DNA of 64,000 bases from Candidatus Gastranaerophilales bacterium (GTDB lineage Bacteria; Cyanobacteriota; Vampirovibrionia; Gastranaerophilales; Gastranaerophilaceae). The notes beneath the pieces were generated by a model. It worked only from the letters and a program-made list of their open reading frames with translations, did no database searches and had not been told where the DNA came from. The DNA lies in the NCBI GenBank assembly GCA_900752845.1, contig CAADWU010000077.1, positions 23,433 through 87,432 of the forward strand, read 5' to 3'. Below are positions 50,937 through 60,000 of the stretch, one piece after another. Within the stretch, counting starts at the first letter, position 1; each line of letters opens with the position of its first letter. A program made the position numbers and the translations under genes.

Positions 50937-51854
50937 ATGGGAAGAAAAAAGATAATAGAAATTGTTCTGGATACAGAAACAACAGGCTTGGATTATACAA
51001 AAGAGAAGATGGTTGAATTCGCTGCCGTAAGACTGGAAAACGGAAAAATAAAAGATGAATTTCAAACTTTAATCAATCCTCAGCAGCATATCAGAAAATC
51101 AAGCATGGCAATTCACGGAATTACACAGGAAATGGTTGCCGATGCCCCCACAGAAGAAGAAGCAATGCCTAAAATCCTTGAGTTCATCGGTGATTACCCT
51201 ATTGTAGCTCATAATTGTATATTTGATTATACATTTTTAAACGAAGCAAGCCTTCGTACCGCCGGTAAAGAGTTAACAAATGCAAGAATTGATTCCCAGC
51301 AGATGTTTAAAGAAGTTTATCCTGACCTGTTCTCTCACGGCTTGGAAGCTTTGACAAATAAATTTAATGTCGAATTGCACAACCACCATCGTGCAATGGC
51401 TGATACTATGGGATTAGCACTTGCTTATCCTAAATTAAAAAAGTTATACCTTCAAAAATACGATTGGGAAATGAAACAGCTTGATAATGTTGAATATTTA
51501 TTCGAAAGATTTTTGAGAATTCAGCAGACTGTTTCAACTTTGCAGTCTGAATTACAGGATTTAAAATCAGTATTTAAATTGTATTTTGAACAAGGGGGAG
51601 AACCTATTATTTCGCAGACAGGTGAAACTCTTGTTTATAATTCAAAACAATCTTTCGGTTATGACTTGCATCAGATAAAAGATGTGCTGGAAGAAGTCGG
51701 TGCTTTTGATAAAGCCGTAAAATTAAACACAGGATTTGTAGACAGATTAGTGTGCGGGTGCAGATTAGATGAAGAGAAAAGAGAGTTAATTAAAGATGCC
51801 CGCCAGGAAATTACAGAGACACGTAATATTCAGATAATTAAGGCAGGAAAATAA
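50937..51854 (+). CDS. DnaQ-like DEDDh 3'-5' exonuclease
   Basis: The 305-residue protein has an exonuclease domain of the polymerase III epsilon type (residues 1-175). Asp12 and Glu14 are in DTETTG, the second Asp is in HNCIFDYTF, and the His/Asp pair is in HHRAMADT. The C-terminal 130 residues form a helical domain I do not recognise. It may proofread or process DNA ends, since it lacks the usual epsilon C-terminus that binds alpha. The next gene begins one base after its stop. Confidence 0.88.
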   Translation: MGRKKIIEIVLDTETTGLDYTKEKMVEFAAVRLENGKIKDEFQTLINPQQHIRKSSMAIHGITQEMVADAPTEEEAMPKILEFIGDYPIVAHNCIFDYTFLNEASLRTAGKELTNARIDSQQMFKEVYPDLFSHGLEALTNKFNVELHNHHRAMADTMGLALAYPKLKKLYLQKYDWEMKQLDNVEYLFERFLRIQQTVSTLQSELQDLKSVFKLYFEQGGEPIISQTGETLVYNSKQSFGYDLHQIKDVLEEVGAFDKAVKLNTGFVDRLVCGCRLDEEKRELIKDARQEITETRNIQIIKAGK

Positions 51855-51855
51855 T

Positions 51856-53259
51856 ATGGCGAATGCGTTTATAGAGTTCTTTAAAGAACCTCCGGCAAAA
51901 CCGGTTACAATGAATCAGGAAGAAGTAAAAAAGACATACACACATTACAGATGGAGAATATTTTATTCAAGTTTTATTGCTTATGTTGTATTTCATATTT
52001 GCAGAAAAAATATTGCTGTCGCACTACCATCAATGGGCAAAGCTTTAAATCTATCTAATACAGAGCTTGGACTTTTGGGTTCTACTTTGTATGTTACATA
52101 TGGTATAGGTAAATTTGTAAACGGCGTCATTGCCGACAAAGCAAATGTAAGAACGTTTTTACCTACGGCTTTAATTTTATCTGCAATTTGTAACCTGTGT
52201 TTTGTATTAAGCGCAGTGTTTATTACACCCGGGCATGTAAGCTTTTTCGGATTGCCTTCTGCAACAGTGTTGTTATGGGTAATGGCATTCTTCTGGGGTG
52301 CTAACGGCTGGTTCCAGTCTTGCGGGTTCCCTCCTGTTGCAAAAAGCTTGTCTTACTGGTTTTCTAACTCTGAACGAGGTACAAAGTGGTCATTATGGTC
52401 AACTTCTCACCAGATAGGCGTGTTTGCGGCTGTAATGGTATCAGGGTTTGCTATTGATAAGTTCGGCTGGAAAGCTGCTTTTTATATTCCTGCTGTTATT
52501 TGTATTATCACAGGATTGTGGTTATATGACAGATTGAGAGATAAGCCTCAGTCTTTGGGACTTCCTGATGTTGAAAAATACAGAGAAGAACCGGTTGCTT
52601 GCAGCAGTGAAACAGAAGAAGAAAAAGATAACCGTTCATATTTCCAAATTTTTAAAGAACATATTATTTTTAATCCTGTAATATGGATGCTTGCAATTGC
52701 TTATATATTTGTTTATATTATCCGTTTCGGAACAGAAGACTGGCTTGTTAAGTATCTGGTTGAAGTCAAGGGTAATTCTCTTACACTTGCAAGTTCAAAA
52801 CTCAGCTCTTTAGCATTAATCGGAGCATTTGGGGCTATTCTTGCAGGGGTAATTTCAGATAAAGTTTACAAAGGAAACAGAACTCCTATTAACATCATAT
52901 TTTTAATCTGTTTAATTTTAAGTTTGCTGGCGTTTGCTCAAAACCCTGCTGATAATAACTTTATGGACTTTGTGTTTGCTGCAATGATTGGTATGTTTAC
53001 AGCAGGTCCTCAAATGTTAATCGGCGGTTTATGTGCTGTGGAAAGCAGTTCTAAAAAAGTTGCATCAGCATCAATAGGATTTACAGGTATTTTCGGATAT
53101 GTTGGAGCCGCTTTATCATCGGGAGGTACAGGATTTATGGTTGATAAATTCGGCTGGAACGGCGCAATTGCATTCTGGCTCGTTTCTACAATGATATGTA
53201 TTGTAATTTGTACTGTGCTTCTAATATATGAAAAGATTAAAAAACATCAAAAAGCATAG
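51856..53259 (+). CDS. OPA-family organophosphate:phosphate antiporter (GlpT/UhpT-like)
   Basis: A 467-residue major facilitator with about 12 membrane helices. The sequence YRWRIFYSSFIAYVVFHICRKN at the N-terminus and GTKWSLWSTSHQIG in helix 5 are characteristic of the OPA group, which imports glycerol-3-phosphate or hexose phosphates in exchange for phosphate. The exact substrate is not decidable here. AGGAAAA precedes the ATG. Confidence 0.88.
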   Translation: MANAFIEFFKEPPAKPVTMNQEEVKKTYTHYRWRIFYSSFIAYVVFHICRKNIAVALPSMGKALNLSNTELGLLGSTLYVTYGIGKFVNGVIADKANVRTFLPTALILSAICNLCFVLSAVFITPGHVSFFGLPSATVLLWVMAFFWGANGWFQSCGFPPVAKSLSYWFSNSERGTKWSLWSTSHQIGVFAAVMVSGFAIDKFGWKAAFYIPAVICIITGLWLYDRLRDKPQSLGLPDVEKYREEPVACSSETEEEKDNRSYFQIFKEHIIFNPVIWMLAIAYIFVYIIRFGTEDWLVKYLVEVKGNSLTLASSKLSSLALIGAFGAILAGVISDKVYKGNRTPINIIFLICLILSLLAFAQNPADNNFMDFVFAAMIGMFTAGPQMLIGGLCAVESSSKKVASASIGFTGIFGYVGAALSSGGTGFMVDKFGWNGAIAFWLVSTMICIVICTVLLIYEKIKKHQKA

Positions 53260-53265
53260 AAATAT

Positions 53266-53303
53266 AAAAAGCTCCCGGTAATAAATGACTAGGAGCTTTT
53301 TAT
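53266..53303. terminator. Bidirectional Rho-independent terminator
   Basis: AAAAAGCTCC and GGAGCTTTTT pair around a 16-base loop, between the transporter gene and the convergent histidine kinase gene. Confidence 0.85.
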
Positions 53304-54448
53304 TTTTGTGGAAGGATAACCCAGAATGTACTTCCATGGTGCAATCTTGATTTAACCAATATATCACCTTCATGTGCTTTGGCTATTTTCTTACACACTG
53401 CAAGCCCGACACCTGAGCCCTGCTGGCGTTTTAACTGGTTCCTGTTTACTTGTGTGAAGAAATTGAAAATTTTGCCAATATCTTTTTTGCTGATACCGTC
53501 GCCTGAATCTTTTATTTCAAAAACAAATTCATGTTTAGTATTAACATAAGTCACAATTATGATTTCGCTATTATCCTTGCTGAATTTTATTGCATTAGAA
53601 ATAAGATTATAAATAAGCTGTTGAAATCTTGTCATATCGGCATTTATTATAACATCTGAAAGGGTGTAATTTATTGTAATATTTTTTTCTTTTCTTATTT
53701 CTTCAAATCCCCAGATAATATCAGAAATAACCTCTTTTGACCTGAAATCATGCCGTATAAGCTCTATTGGTTTTGCTCCGTTACGTGCAAAGTCCAACGT
53801 AATTTGGATTAAATCCATTAAGAATTTAGAACTTTTTGAAATGTTATCAATATATTTTAAGTTGTCTTTATTTTCACATTTCAATGCCAAAATATCTGAA
53901 AAACCTATGATTGAGTTAAGCGGGGTTTTGAATTCGTGCGATATGCTTGCAAGAAATTCAAGTCTTTCCTTCTTATTAATGGCTCTTTCTTCATATAAAG
54001 AAATAATCTCTAATCTTGAGGCGATGTTTTGCACAAGTATGCTTATTGTTTCAATATGTTTTTTGTTAAAATTTATGTCTTCACTTATTAAGCCCACATA
54101 ACCAAGAACATTTTTTCTGTATATAATAGGCAGTATAATTTTATTTTCTTGTGATAATGTTCCTATATGCTCTACAATATCTTCAATTTCAAAGTTGTTA
54201 TAAAAGTCAAAAACTGCCTGTCTGATTTTTTTAACCTCATTGATTAATTTTTTGTTATTATTAAAAGCTTCTGTTTTATAAATTTTTTTTACAACAACCT
54301 GCATTGATGTAAAATTTATCAATCCTATCCAGCATGCTTGTGCTTTAGTTAAGTGTGTAAGATTTTCTATAACAAAATCAGCAAGCCCTTTATATGTTTT
54401 AATTGTATTAAGTTTTTTCAAAAAATTGTAAATTGCTTTTTTATTCAT
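53300..54448 (-). CDS. Cytoplasmic GAF-domain histidine kinase, orphan
   Basis: The 382-residue protein has an N-terminal GAF-like sensor (about 15-150) and a HisKA dimerisation domain with His171 in ASISHEFKTPLNS. The HATPase part shows the N box (NLISNAIKFS), G1 (DSGDGIS), F box and G2 (GSGVGLAV). It has no membrane helix and no response regulator beside it. The start at 54448 places the ATG 6 bases after TATAAT. The same 14 bases also serve the divergent gmk gene. Confidence 0.9.
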   Translation of the reverse strand: MNKKAIYNFLKKLNTIKTYKGLADFVIENLTHLTKAQACWIGLINFTSMQVVVKKIYKTEAFNNNKKLINEVKKIRQAVFDFYNNFEIEDIVEHIGTLSQENKIILPIIYRKNVLGYVGLISEDINFNKKHIETISILVQNIASRLEIISLYEERAINKKERLEFLASISHEFKTPLNSIIGFSDILALKCENKDNLKYIDNISKSSKFLMDLIQITLDFARNGAKPIELIRHDFRSKEVISDIIWGFEEIRKEKNITINYTLSDVIINADMTRFQQLIYNLISNAIKFSKDNSEIIIVTYVNTKHEFVFEIKDSGDGISKKDIGKIFNFFTQVNRNQLKRQQGSGVGLAVCKKIAKAHEGDILVKSRLHHGSTFWVILPQK

Positions 54449-54462
54449 TGTATAATTATAGT
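54449..54462. promoter_or_regulatory. 14-base divergent promoter with overlapping -10 boxes
   Basis: The whole gap between the two start codons reads TGTATAATTATAGT. TATAAT at 54451-54456 serves gmk, and the reverse-strand TATAAT at 54460-54455 serves the histidine kinase. The boxes overlap by two bases, and each ends exactly 6 bases before its ATG. Both mRNAs should be leaderless, and both genes cannot bind polymerase at once. Confidence 0.75.
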
Positions 54463-55026
54463 ATGAACAAAAAATTATATGTAGTATCAGGCTCATCAGG
54501 TGTGGGCAAAGGCACTGTTTTAAAAGGTTTTTTAGCTAAAAATCCTCATTTTATGCTTTCTATTTCCTGCACTACACGTGCCCCGAGATGCGGTGAAGTT
54601 GATGGAGTTAATTACTTTTTTCTGTCAAAAGAAGATTTTCAGCAATGTATAGATAACAATAAATTTTTGGAATGGGCAGAGTTTGCAGGAAACCGTTATG
54701 GTACTAAAAGAAAATTTATAAATCAATGTTTGCAGGAAGGAAAAGATATTATTCTTGAGATTGATACTCAAGGTGCTTTGCAGGTAAAAAAACAAATGCC
54801 TGAAGCAGTTTTAATATTTATTTGTCCTCCTTCTTATGAAACTCTTGAAGAACGTCTGAGAGGCAGACAAACAGAAGATGAAGATACTATTCAAAAACGT
54901 CTTAAAGCTGTAAGAGAAGAACTTGAAAGAGCAGAAAGCTTTGATTATAAAGTTGTAAATGATAATCTTGAACAGGCAATTTCTGACCTTGAAAAAGTTA
55001 TAATCGGAGAACAGGAAAAATGTTAA
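54463..55026 (+). CDS. gmk: Guanylate kinase
   Basis: Gmk phosphorylates GMP to GDP. The 187-residue protein starts MNKKLYVVSGSSGVGKGT with its P-loop, then SCTTRAPRCGEVDGVNYFF (GMP binding) and the lid RGRQTEDEDTIQKR. An in-frame ATG ten codons upstream lies inside the divergent kinase gene and is rejected. It overlaps coaBC by 7 bases. Confidence 0.96.
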   Translation: MNKKLYVVSGSSGVGKGTVLKGFLAKNPHFMLSISCTTRAPRCGEVDGVNYFFLSKEDFQQCIDNNKFLEWAEFAGNRYGTKRKFINQCLQEGKDIILEIDTQGALQVKKQMPEAVLIFICPPSYETLEERLRGRQTEDEDTIQKRLKAVREELERAESFDYKVVNDNLEQAISDLEKVIIGEQEKC

Positions 55027-56186
55027 CCGGAAAAACCATATTGGTTGGTATTACAGGCGGTATTGCAGCTTATAAAATTTGTGAGCTTATAAGGATGTAT
55101 AAACGTGCAAATGCGAAGGTACGAGTTGTGTGCACGAAAAATGCCCTTAATTTTGTCACAAAATTAACCCTGCAAAACCTGAGCCAAAATGATGTCGGTG
55201 TTGAAGAATTTGTCGTGGATGAATTTAAACCCGAACATATCTCATTTGCTGATGAAGCTGATATTATGGTTATTGCACCTGCTACTGCAAATACTGTTTC
55301 AAAAATAGCAACAGGTGTATGTGATAATCTTTTAACATCAATCGCTTGTGCTTTCAGAAAGCCTGTTATTATAGCACCTGCAATGAATTGTAATATGTGG
55401 GATAACCCTATTGTTCAAGAAAATTTAAATAAACTCCATTACACAATACTTGAGCCTGAAAGCGGATATCTGGCTTGCGGTTATGAAGGAAATGGCAGAC
55501 TGTGCAGTCTTGACAAAATTTTTAATAAAACCGTTGAGATTTTAAAATATGAAAAAAAACTTAGCGGGAAAAAAATAGTGATAACATCCGGCGGTACAAT
55601 CGAAGATATTGATCCTGTAAGATATATCTCAAATTACTCATCCGGGAAAATGGGGCTTGCACTTGCTGATGCTGCTTATAATCTGGGTGCTGAAGTTACT
55701 CTTATTACAACAAAAAACGTTTTCAGAAAATATAACGTTATAAAAGTTAAATCAGCCTTTGAAATGAAATCTGCTGTTGATAACCATTTTGAAGATGCTG
55801 ATTATGTAATTATGGCTGCAGCCGTTGCTGATTACAGAGTGAAAGAAAAATCAGACCAAAAAATGAAAAAAACTTCCGATGATGAAATTACTTTAACACT
55901 TGTTAAAAATCCGGATATATTAAAAGAACTCTGTGAAAAGAAAACTCATCAAACTATCATAGGATTTTGCGCAGAAAGTGAAAATTTAATCGAAAATGCA
56001 AAAGAAAAAATTGCCCAAAAAGGTTGTGATTACTTGATTGCTAACGATATTTCCAGAAAAGATATAGGGTTTTCAAGTGATTTTAATGAGGTTACAATAC
56101 TAGATAAGTACGGCAGAATGAAAAAACTTGAAAAAGCAGATAAAACAACAATTGCATACCAGATTTTTGAGGAAATAGATGAATAA
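55020..56186 (+). CDS. coaBC: Bifunctional phosphopantothenoylcysteine decarboxylase/phosphopantothenate-cysteine ligase
   Basis: CoaBC carries out two steps of coenzyme A synthesis. The flavin-binding decarboxylase half (1-185) has GITGGIAAYK, the catalytic His in EHISFADEAD, PAMNCNMW and the reactive Cys in GYLACGYEG. The synthetase half has ITSGGTIEDIDPVRYISN, SSGKMG and KNPDIL. The 388 residues are normal. It overlaps gmk by 7 bases and nif3 by 8, a tightly coupled trio. Confidence 0.96.
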   Translation: MLTGKTILVGITGGIAAYKICELIRMYKRANAKVRVVCTKNALNFVTKLTLQNLSQNDVGVEEFVVDEFKPEHISFADEADIMVIAPATANTVSKIATGVCDNLLTSIACAFRKPVIIAPAMNCNMWDNPIVQENLNKLHYTILEPESGYLACGYEGNGRLCSLDKIFNKTVEILKYEKKLSGKKIVITSGGTIEDIDPVRYISNYSSGKMGLALADAAYNLGAEVTLITTKNVFRKYNVIKVKSAFEMKSAVDNHFEDADYVIMAAAVADYRVKEKSDQKMKKTSDDEITLTLVKNPDILKELCEKKTHQTIIGFCAESENLIENAKEKIAQKGCDYLIANDISRKDIGFSSDFNEVTILDKYGRMKKLEKADKTTIAYQIFEEIDE

Positions 56187-56874
56187 ACAAGTTATTGTCG
56201 AAAAAATTGAGAATTTTGCACCGCTTGAGCTTGCAGAAGACTGGGATTGTTCGGGTTGGCTTGTAAACACAGGTAAGGACGAAGTTAACAAAATTATGCT
56301 TGCCTTAACTGTTACTGATGAAGTTATAAAACAGGCAGAGAAAAACAACTGTGATATGGTTATTTCTCATCATCCGTTGTTTTATATTCCTTTTGAATAT
56401 AAAAATATTAATATCTATTGTGCTCATACCAACCTTGATAGAACACAAGGCGGTACAACAGACACTCTAATTGATGTTCTCGGGTTATCTAAATATAAAA
56501 CAGCGATAGATAACTCATCTTTTTTACGATATGTTGATTGTAAATACAGTGTAGAGGGTTTTGCGGAATTGTTATCAAAAGTTTCACCAAACCTCAGATA
56601 TGTAAATAATAAAAAAATTGAAAAGATAAATAAGATAGCTTTTTGTGCAGGCAGTGGCAGTGAATTCATTAAAGAAACAGCAAAAAGCGGTGCAGATGCT
56701 TTAGTAACAGGTGATTTAAAATTTCATACAGCATTGGAAAGCGAAATAGTAGTTTTTGATATAGGACATTTTGAGAGTGAAATCCCTGTTTTAAATGTAT
56801 TAAAACATATATTAAACGAAGAAAATGTTATATTTTCAGAAGAAAAAAGTCCATTTATACAAAAAAAATATTGA
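56179..56874 (+). CDS. NIF3/YqfO-family dinuclear metal-binding protein
   Basis: The 231-residue protein carries the metal-binding histidines of the NIF3 family in SHHPLF, HTNLD and DIGHFESE. It has been annotated as GTP cyclohydrolase 1 type 2, but the true function is unsettled. It overlaps coaBC by 8 bases. The tRNA-Gln promoter -35 box overlaps its stop codon. Confidence 0.9.
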   Translation: MNKQVIVEKIENFAPLELAEDWDCSGWLVNTGKDEVNKIMLALTVTDEVIKQAEKNNCDMVISHHPLFYIPFEYKNINIYCAHTNLDRTQGGTTDTLIDVLGLSKYKTAIDNSSFLRYVDCKYSVEGFAELLSKVSPNLRYVNNKKIEKINKIAFCAGSGSEFIKETAKSGADALVTGDLKFHTALESEIVVFDIGHFESEIPVLNVLKHILNEENVIFSEEKSPFIQKKY

Positions 56875-56898
56875 CAACTGAATTTTAGCGGTTAGAAT
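56871..56898 (+). promoter_or_regulatory. Promoter of tRNA-Gln
   Basis: TTGACA (56871-56876), a 16-base spacer and TAGAAT (56893-56898) predict a start a few bases before the tRNA. Confidence 0.65.
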
Positions 56899-56916
56899 AA
56901 TAAATGTAGCCGATAA

Positions 56917-56988
56917 TGGGGCGTCGCCAAGTGGTAAGGCACCTGGTTTTGGTCCAGGCATTCGGAGGTTCGAATCCTTCCGCCCCAG
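56917..56988 (+). tRNA. tRNA-Gln (anticodon TTG)
   Basis: A 72-base cloverleaf: acceptor TGGGGCG pairs with CGCCCCA, the D arm contains GCCAAGTGGTAAGGC, the anticodon arm CCTGG/CCAGG holds TTG at 56949-56951, and the T arm has GGTTCGAATCC. The U1-A72 weak pair and G discriminator fit bacterial tRNA-Gln. CCA is not encoded. A strong terminator follows. Confidence 0.96.
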
Positions 56989-56994
56989 AATATT

Positions 56995-57028
56995 AATCCC
57001 CTGATTATTTAACAATCAGGGGATTTTT
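56995..57028. terminator. Bidirectional Rho-independent terminator after tRNA-Gln
   Basis: AATCCCCTGATT and AATCAGGGGATT form a 12-base stem with a 7-base loop and a T run, serving the tRNA and the convergent RTX gene. Confidence 0.92.
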
Positions 57029-57054
57029 AATTTACTTATTTATAATACCAAAAT

Positions 57055-60000
57055 CTACGCTGCCCAGGCACTATTAACCAGGTTCATTAAATCAGCATTT
57101 TGTTTAACATCTTGAACAGAGTTAATTGTAATATCATTTTCTGATGCATAAGCTGTCATATCCTGTATTAACTTATTAATATCATCACTGCTCATAAACA
57201 ATGATTCACCTGATGAAGTTTCGACCTCATACATTTCAATTTTGTAATTTGCCGAATCTTGGTAATTGAGTTGTATTACATCTTGCCCTGCTTCTTTGCC
57301 ATAGTCGATGTACAAGTATCCGTTACTGTTCATAAAAAATGCTATATTATCGGTATTAACAGTGTCTTTAAAAAGAATTTTATCGTTACCGAGATAATCT
57401 TGAATAGTATCAATACCGTCACCCAGATTAAATATATACAATTCATCGCCTCCGAAGTTATCAGTTAGGGCATCATTACCTTTACCCCCGATAATTGTAT
57501 CATTGCCTTCACGTGTAAATATCGTATCATCGCCGTTTCCGCCGTCTATGAAATTTGGACCGTCATATGTGAAAATGTAATCATTTCCGTCTTCACCATA
57601 AATAACATCATTTCCAGAGAATGTTGTTATATAGTCATTGCCTGCACCGCCATAAATTGTGTCATTACCGTTTCCTGCATCAATTGTGTCATCACCGTCA
57701 AAACCGTAAATTTTTTCAGAAGCGTTAGAGCCTGTAATGTTATCATTTCCGTTGGTTCCTTTGGTAACCAGTAATTTTTTAACTTCTTCATAGTTCAGGG
57801 TTGTTCCGTCTGAAAATTTGAAGTTTTCAATTGCAAAATCATCATTAATTAAACAATTTTCAATTCTGATTGAGTCATTTGAATTTTTAAATGTAATTAT
57901 CAAATCTGATGTATAACCTTGAAAGATTATATTATCTTTAGTGATACCTTCTCCGAATTGAACTGTATCATTACCTCTGTTGTTATAAATTGTGTCGTTG
58001 CCGTCACCAAGATTAAAAATAAAGAGTTCATCTCCGTCAAGATTATCTGAAAAATAGTCGTTTCCTTTGCCTCCGACCAAAGTATCATTTTCATATCTTG
58101 TGACTATTGTATCATCGCCATCTCCGCCATCAATGTAGTCAGCCCCTTGAAAATTGTAAATATAATCGTTGCCGTGCCCTGCATAAACTACATCATCACC
58201 ATCACCGGTTTCGATATAGTCGTTGCCTGTACCGCCATAAATTGTGTCGTTACCGTTTCTTGCATCAATTGTGTCATCACCGCCAAAACCGTAAATTTTT
58301 TCAGAAGCGTTAGAACCTATAATATTATCATTTCCGTCTGTTCCTTTGGTAACCAGCAAATTCTTAACTTCTTCATAGCTCAGGGTTGTTCCGTCTGAAA
58401 ATTTGAAGTTTTCTATAACAAAATTTTCATCACCAATGCAATTTTCTATAGTTATTGAATCGTTAGAATTCGTAAATCTTATTACAAGGTTTACTATATC
58501 GCCTGTGAATATTATGTTATCTTTAGTGATACCTTCTCCGAATTGTATTGTATCATTACCCCTGTTGTTATAAATTGTGTCGTTGCCGTCACCAAGATTA
58601 AAAATAAATAGTTCATCTCCGTCAAGATTATCTGAAAAATAGTCGTTTCCTTTGCCTCCGACCAAAGTATCATTTTCATATCTTGTGACTATGGTATCAT
58701 CGCCATCTCCGCCGTCAATATAGTCAGACCCTTGAAAATTGTAAATATAATCGTTGCCGTCCCCTGCATAAACTACATCATCACCGTTACCGGTTTCGAT
58801 TGAGTCGTTACCTGCGCCGCCATAAATTGTATCATTACCGTAACCTGCATTTATTGTATCATTTCCGTTTTCGCCATAGATGATATCATCACCTTCACAT
58901 GTATCAATGTAATCATCTCCTTCACCGCCATAAACAAGGTCGTTTCCTTGTCTTGTGTAAATCGTATCATTGCCGGCTCCTGCAAAAACAGCTTCCTGCT
59001 GTGCGGTACCCTCAATGCTATTTGCATTATCATCACCGTATATCAGAACTTTGTCTGCTGTATCCATTAAAAATTTGTAATCGTCGCCCATAGAAACATA
59101 ATGGTTATAGAATTCATTATAATTACTTGTTTCATCAAGTCCCATTGCAATAAATGTTTGTACAAAATCAGTTAATAATTCTTTTCCAGAAGTTGAATTA
59201 ATGTTAATTTTGTCATCTATATATTGTTGAATTGCATCAATATTATAACCATATTTATGCGTTGAGGAATTATATTGTAAATCCAGTAAATCATATAACG
59301 GCTTTAGTTCTGTTTTTGATTGCAGCTGTGCATATATAGTGTTTTTAAGCATTGCATAAGCGTTATTTAATAAGTTACACGCTTGATTATTAGGGTTGCC
59401 GGTTCCGTCAACACCGATAAAATTTTCACCCATAAATTTTTCTAACACATAAAGCTGTTGAGCATCAATATTGCTTCCACGACTATCAGGCTCAATTTGA
59501 TTTGCACCTGTCCATTTGTATAAAATTTCATTAATTAAAGCTATTTTGTCATTTTTATTTGTAGAATTTATAAAATCTTCAACTAACTCTTTTAATTCCC
59601 CTGAAGTATCTCTTGCAATAGCCTGATGAAGGCTGTAAACTGTTCCCTGCCCTTTAATATCAGGTAGTTGCAGCACATCTTCAGGAACTTCAACCCATTC
59701 GGTCGCAAACGAGTCCTTTTTATCGTTTTGCAGATAGTAATCCCCGATTTGTCCTGTAGTTCCGTCAGATTTCGTGTAAGTTCCTGATGATAGCTGTGTG
59801 TTACCGTTTTCATCAACCTGGTTTGAAGCAGATGAGTTCAAATTAATTGATACAATTCCTGCTTGTTCAAGTGTAATTAAACTATCATCTCCTTTTAAAA
59901 TTTTAAGTTGAGAGAATTTTTCATCCAGAGCATTAATAACTCCGTCATTGTTAGAGTCAAAATCTGATAGTGCATCAAAACCTGAAGTAGCTTTTGTTCC

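Noticed and set aside
54433..54462. Upstream in-frame ATG for gmk at 54433
   Set aside because: It lies inside the divergent histidine kinase coding region, adds non-conserved residues and would ignore the symmetric promoter.
57700..58869. Direct repeats as a possible CRISPR array
   Set aside because: The repeats are coding, have a whole-codon period of 585 bases and encode RTX modules. There are no short repeats with unique spacers.
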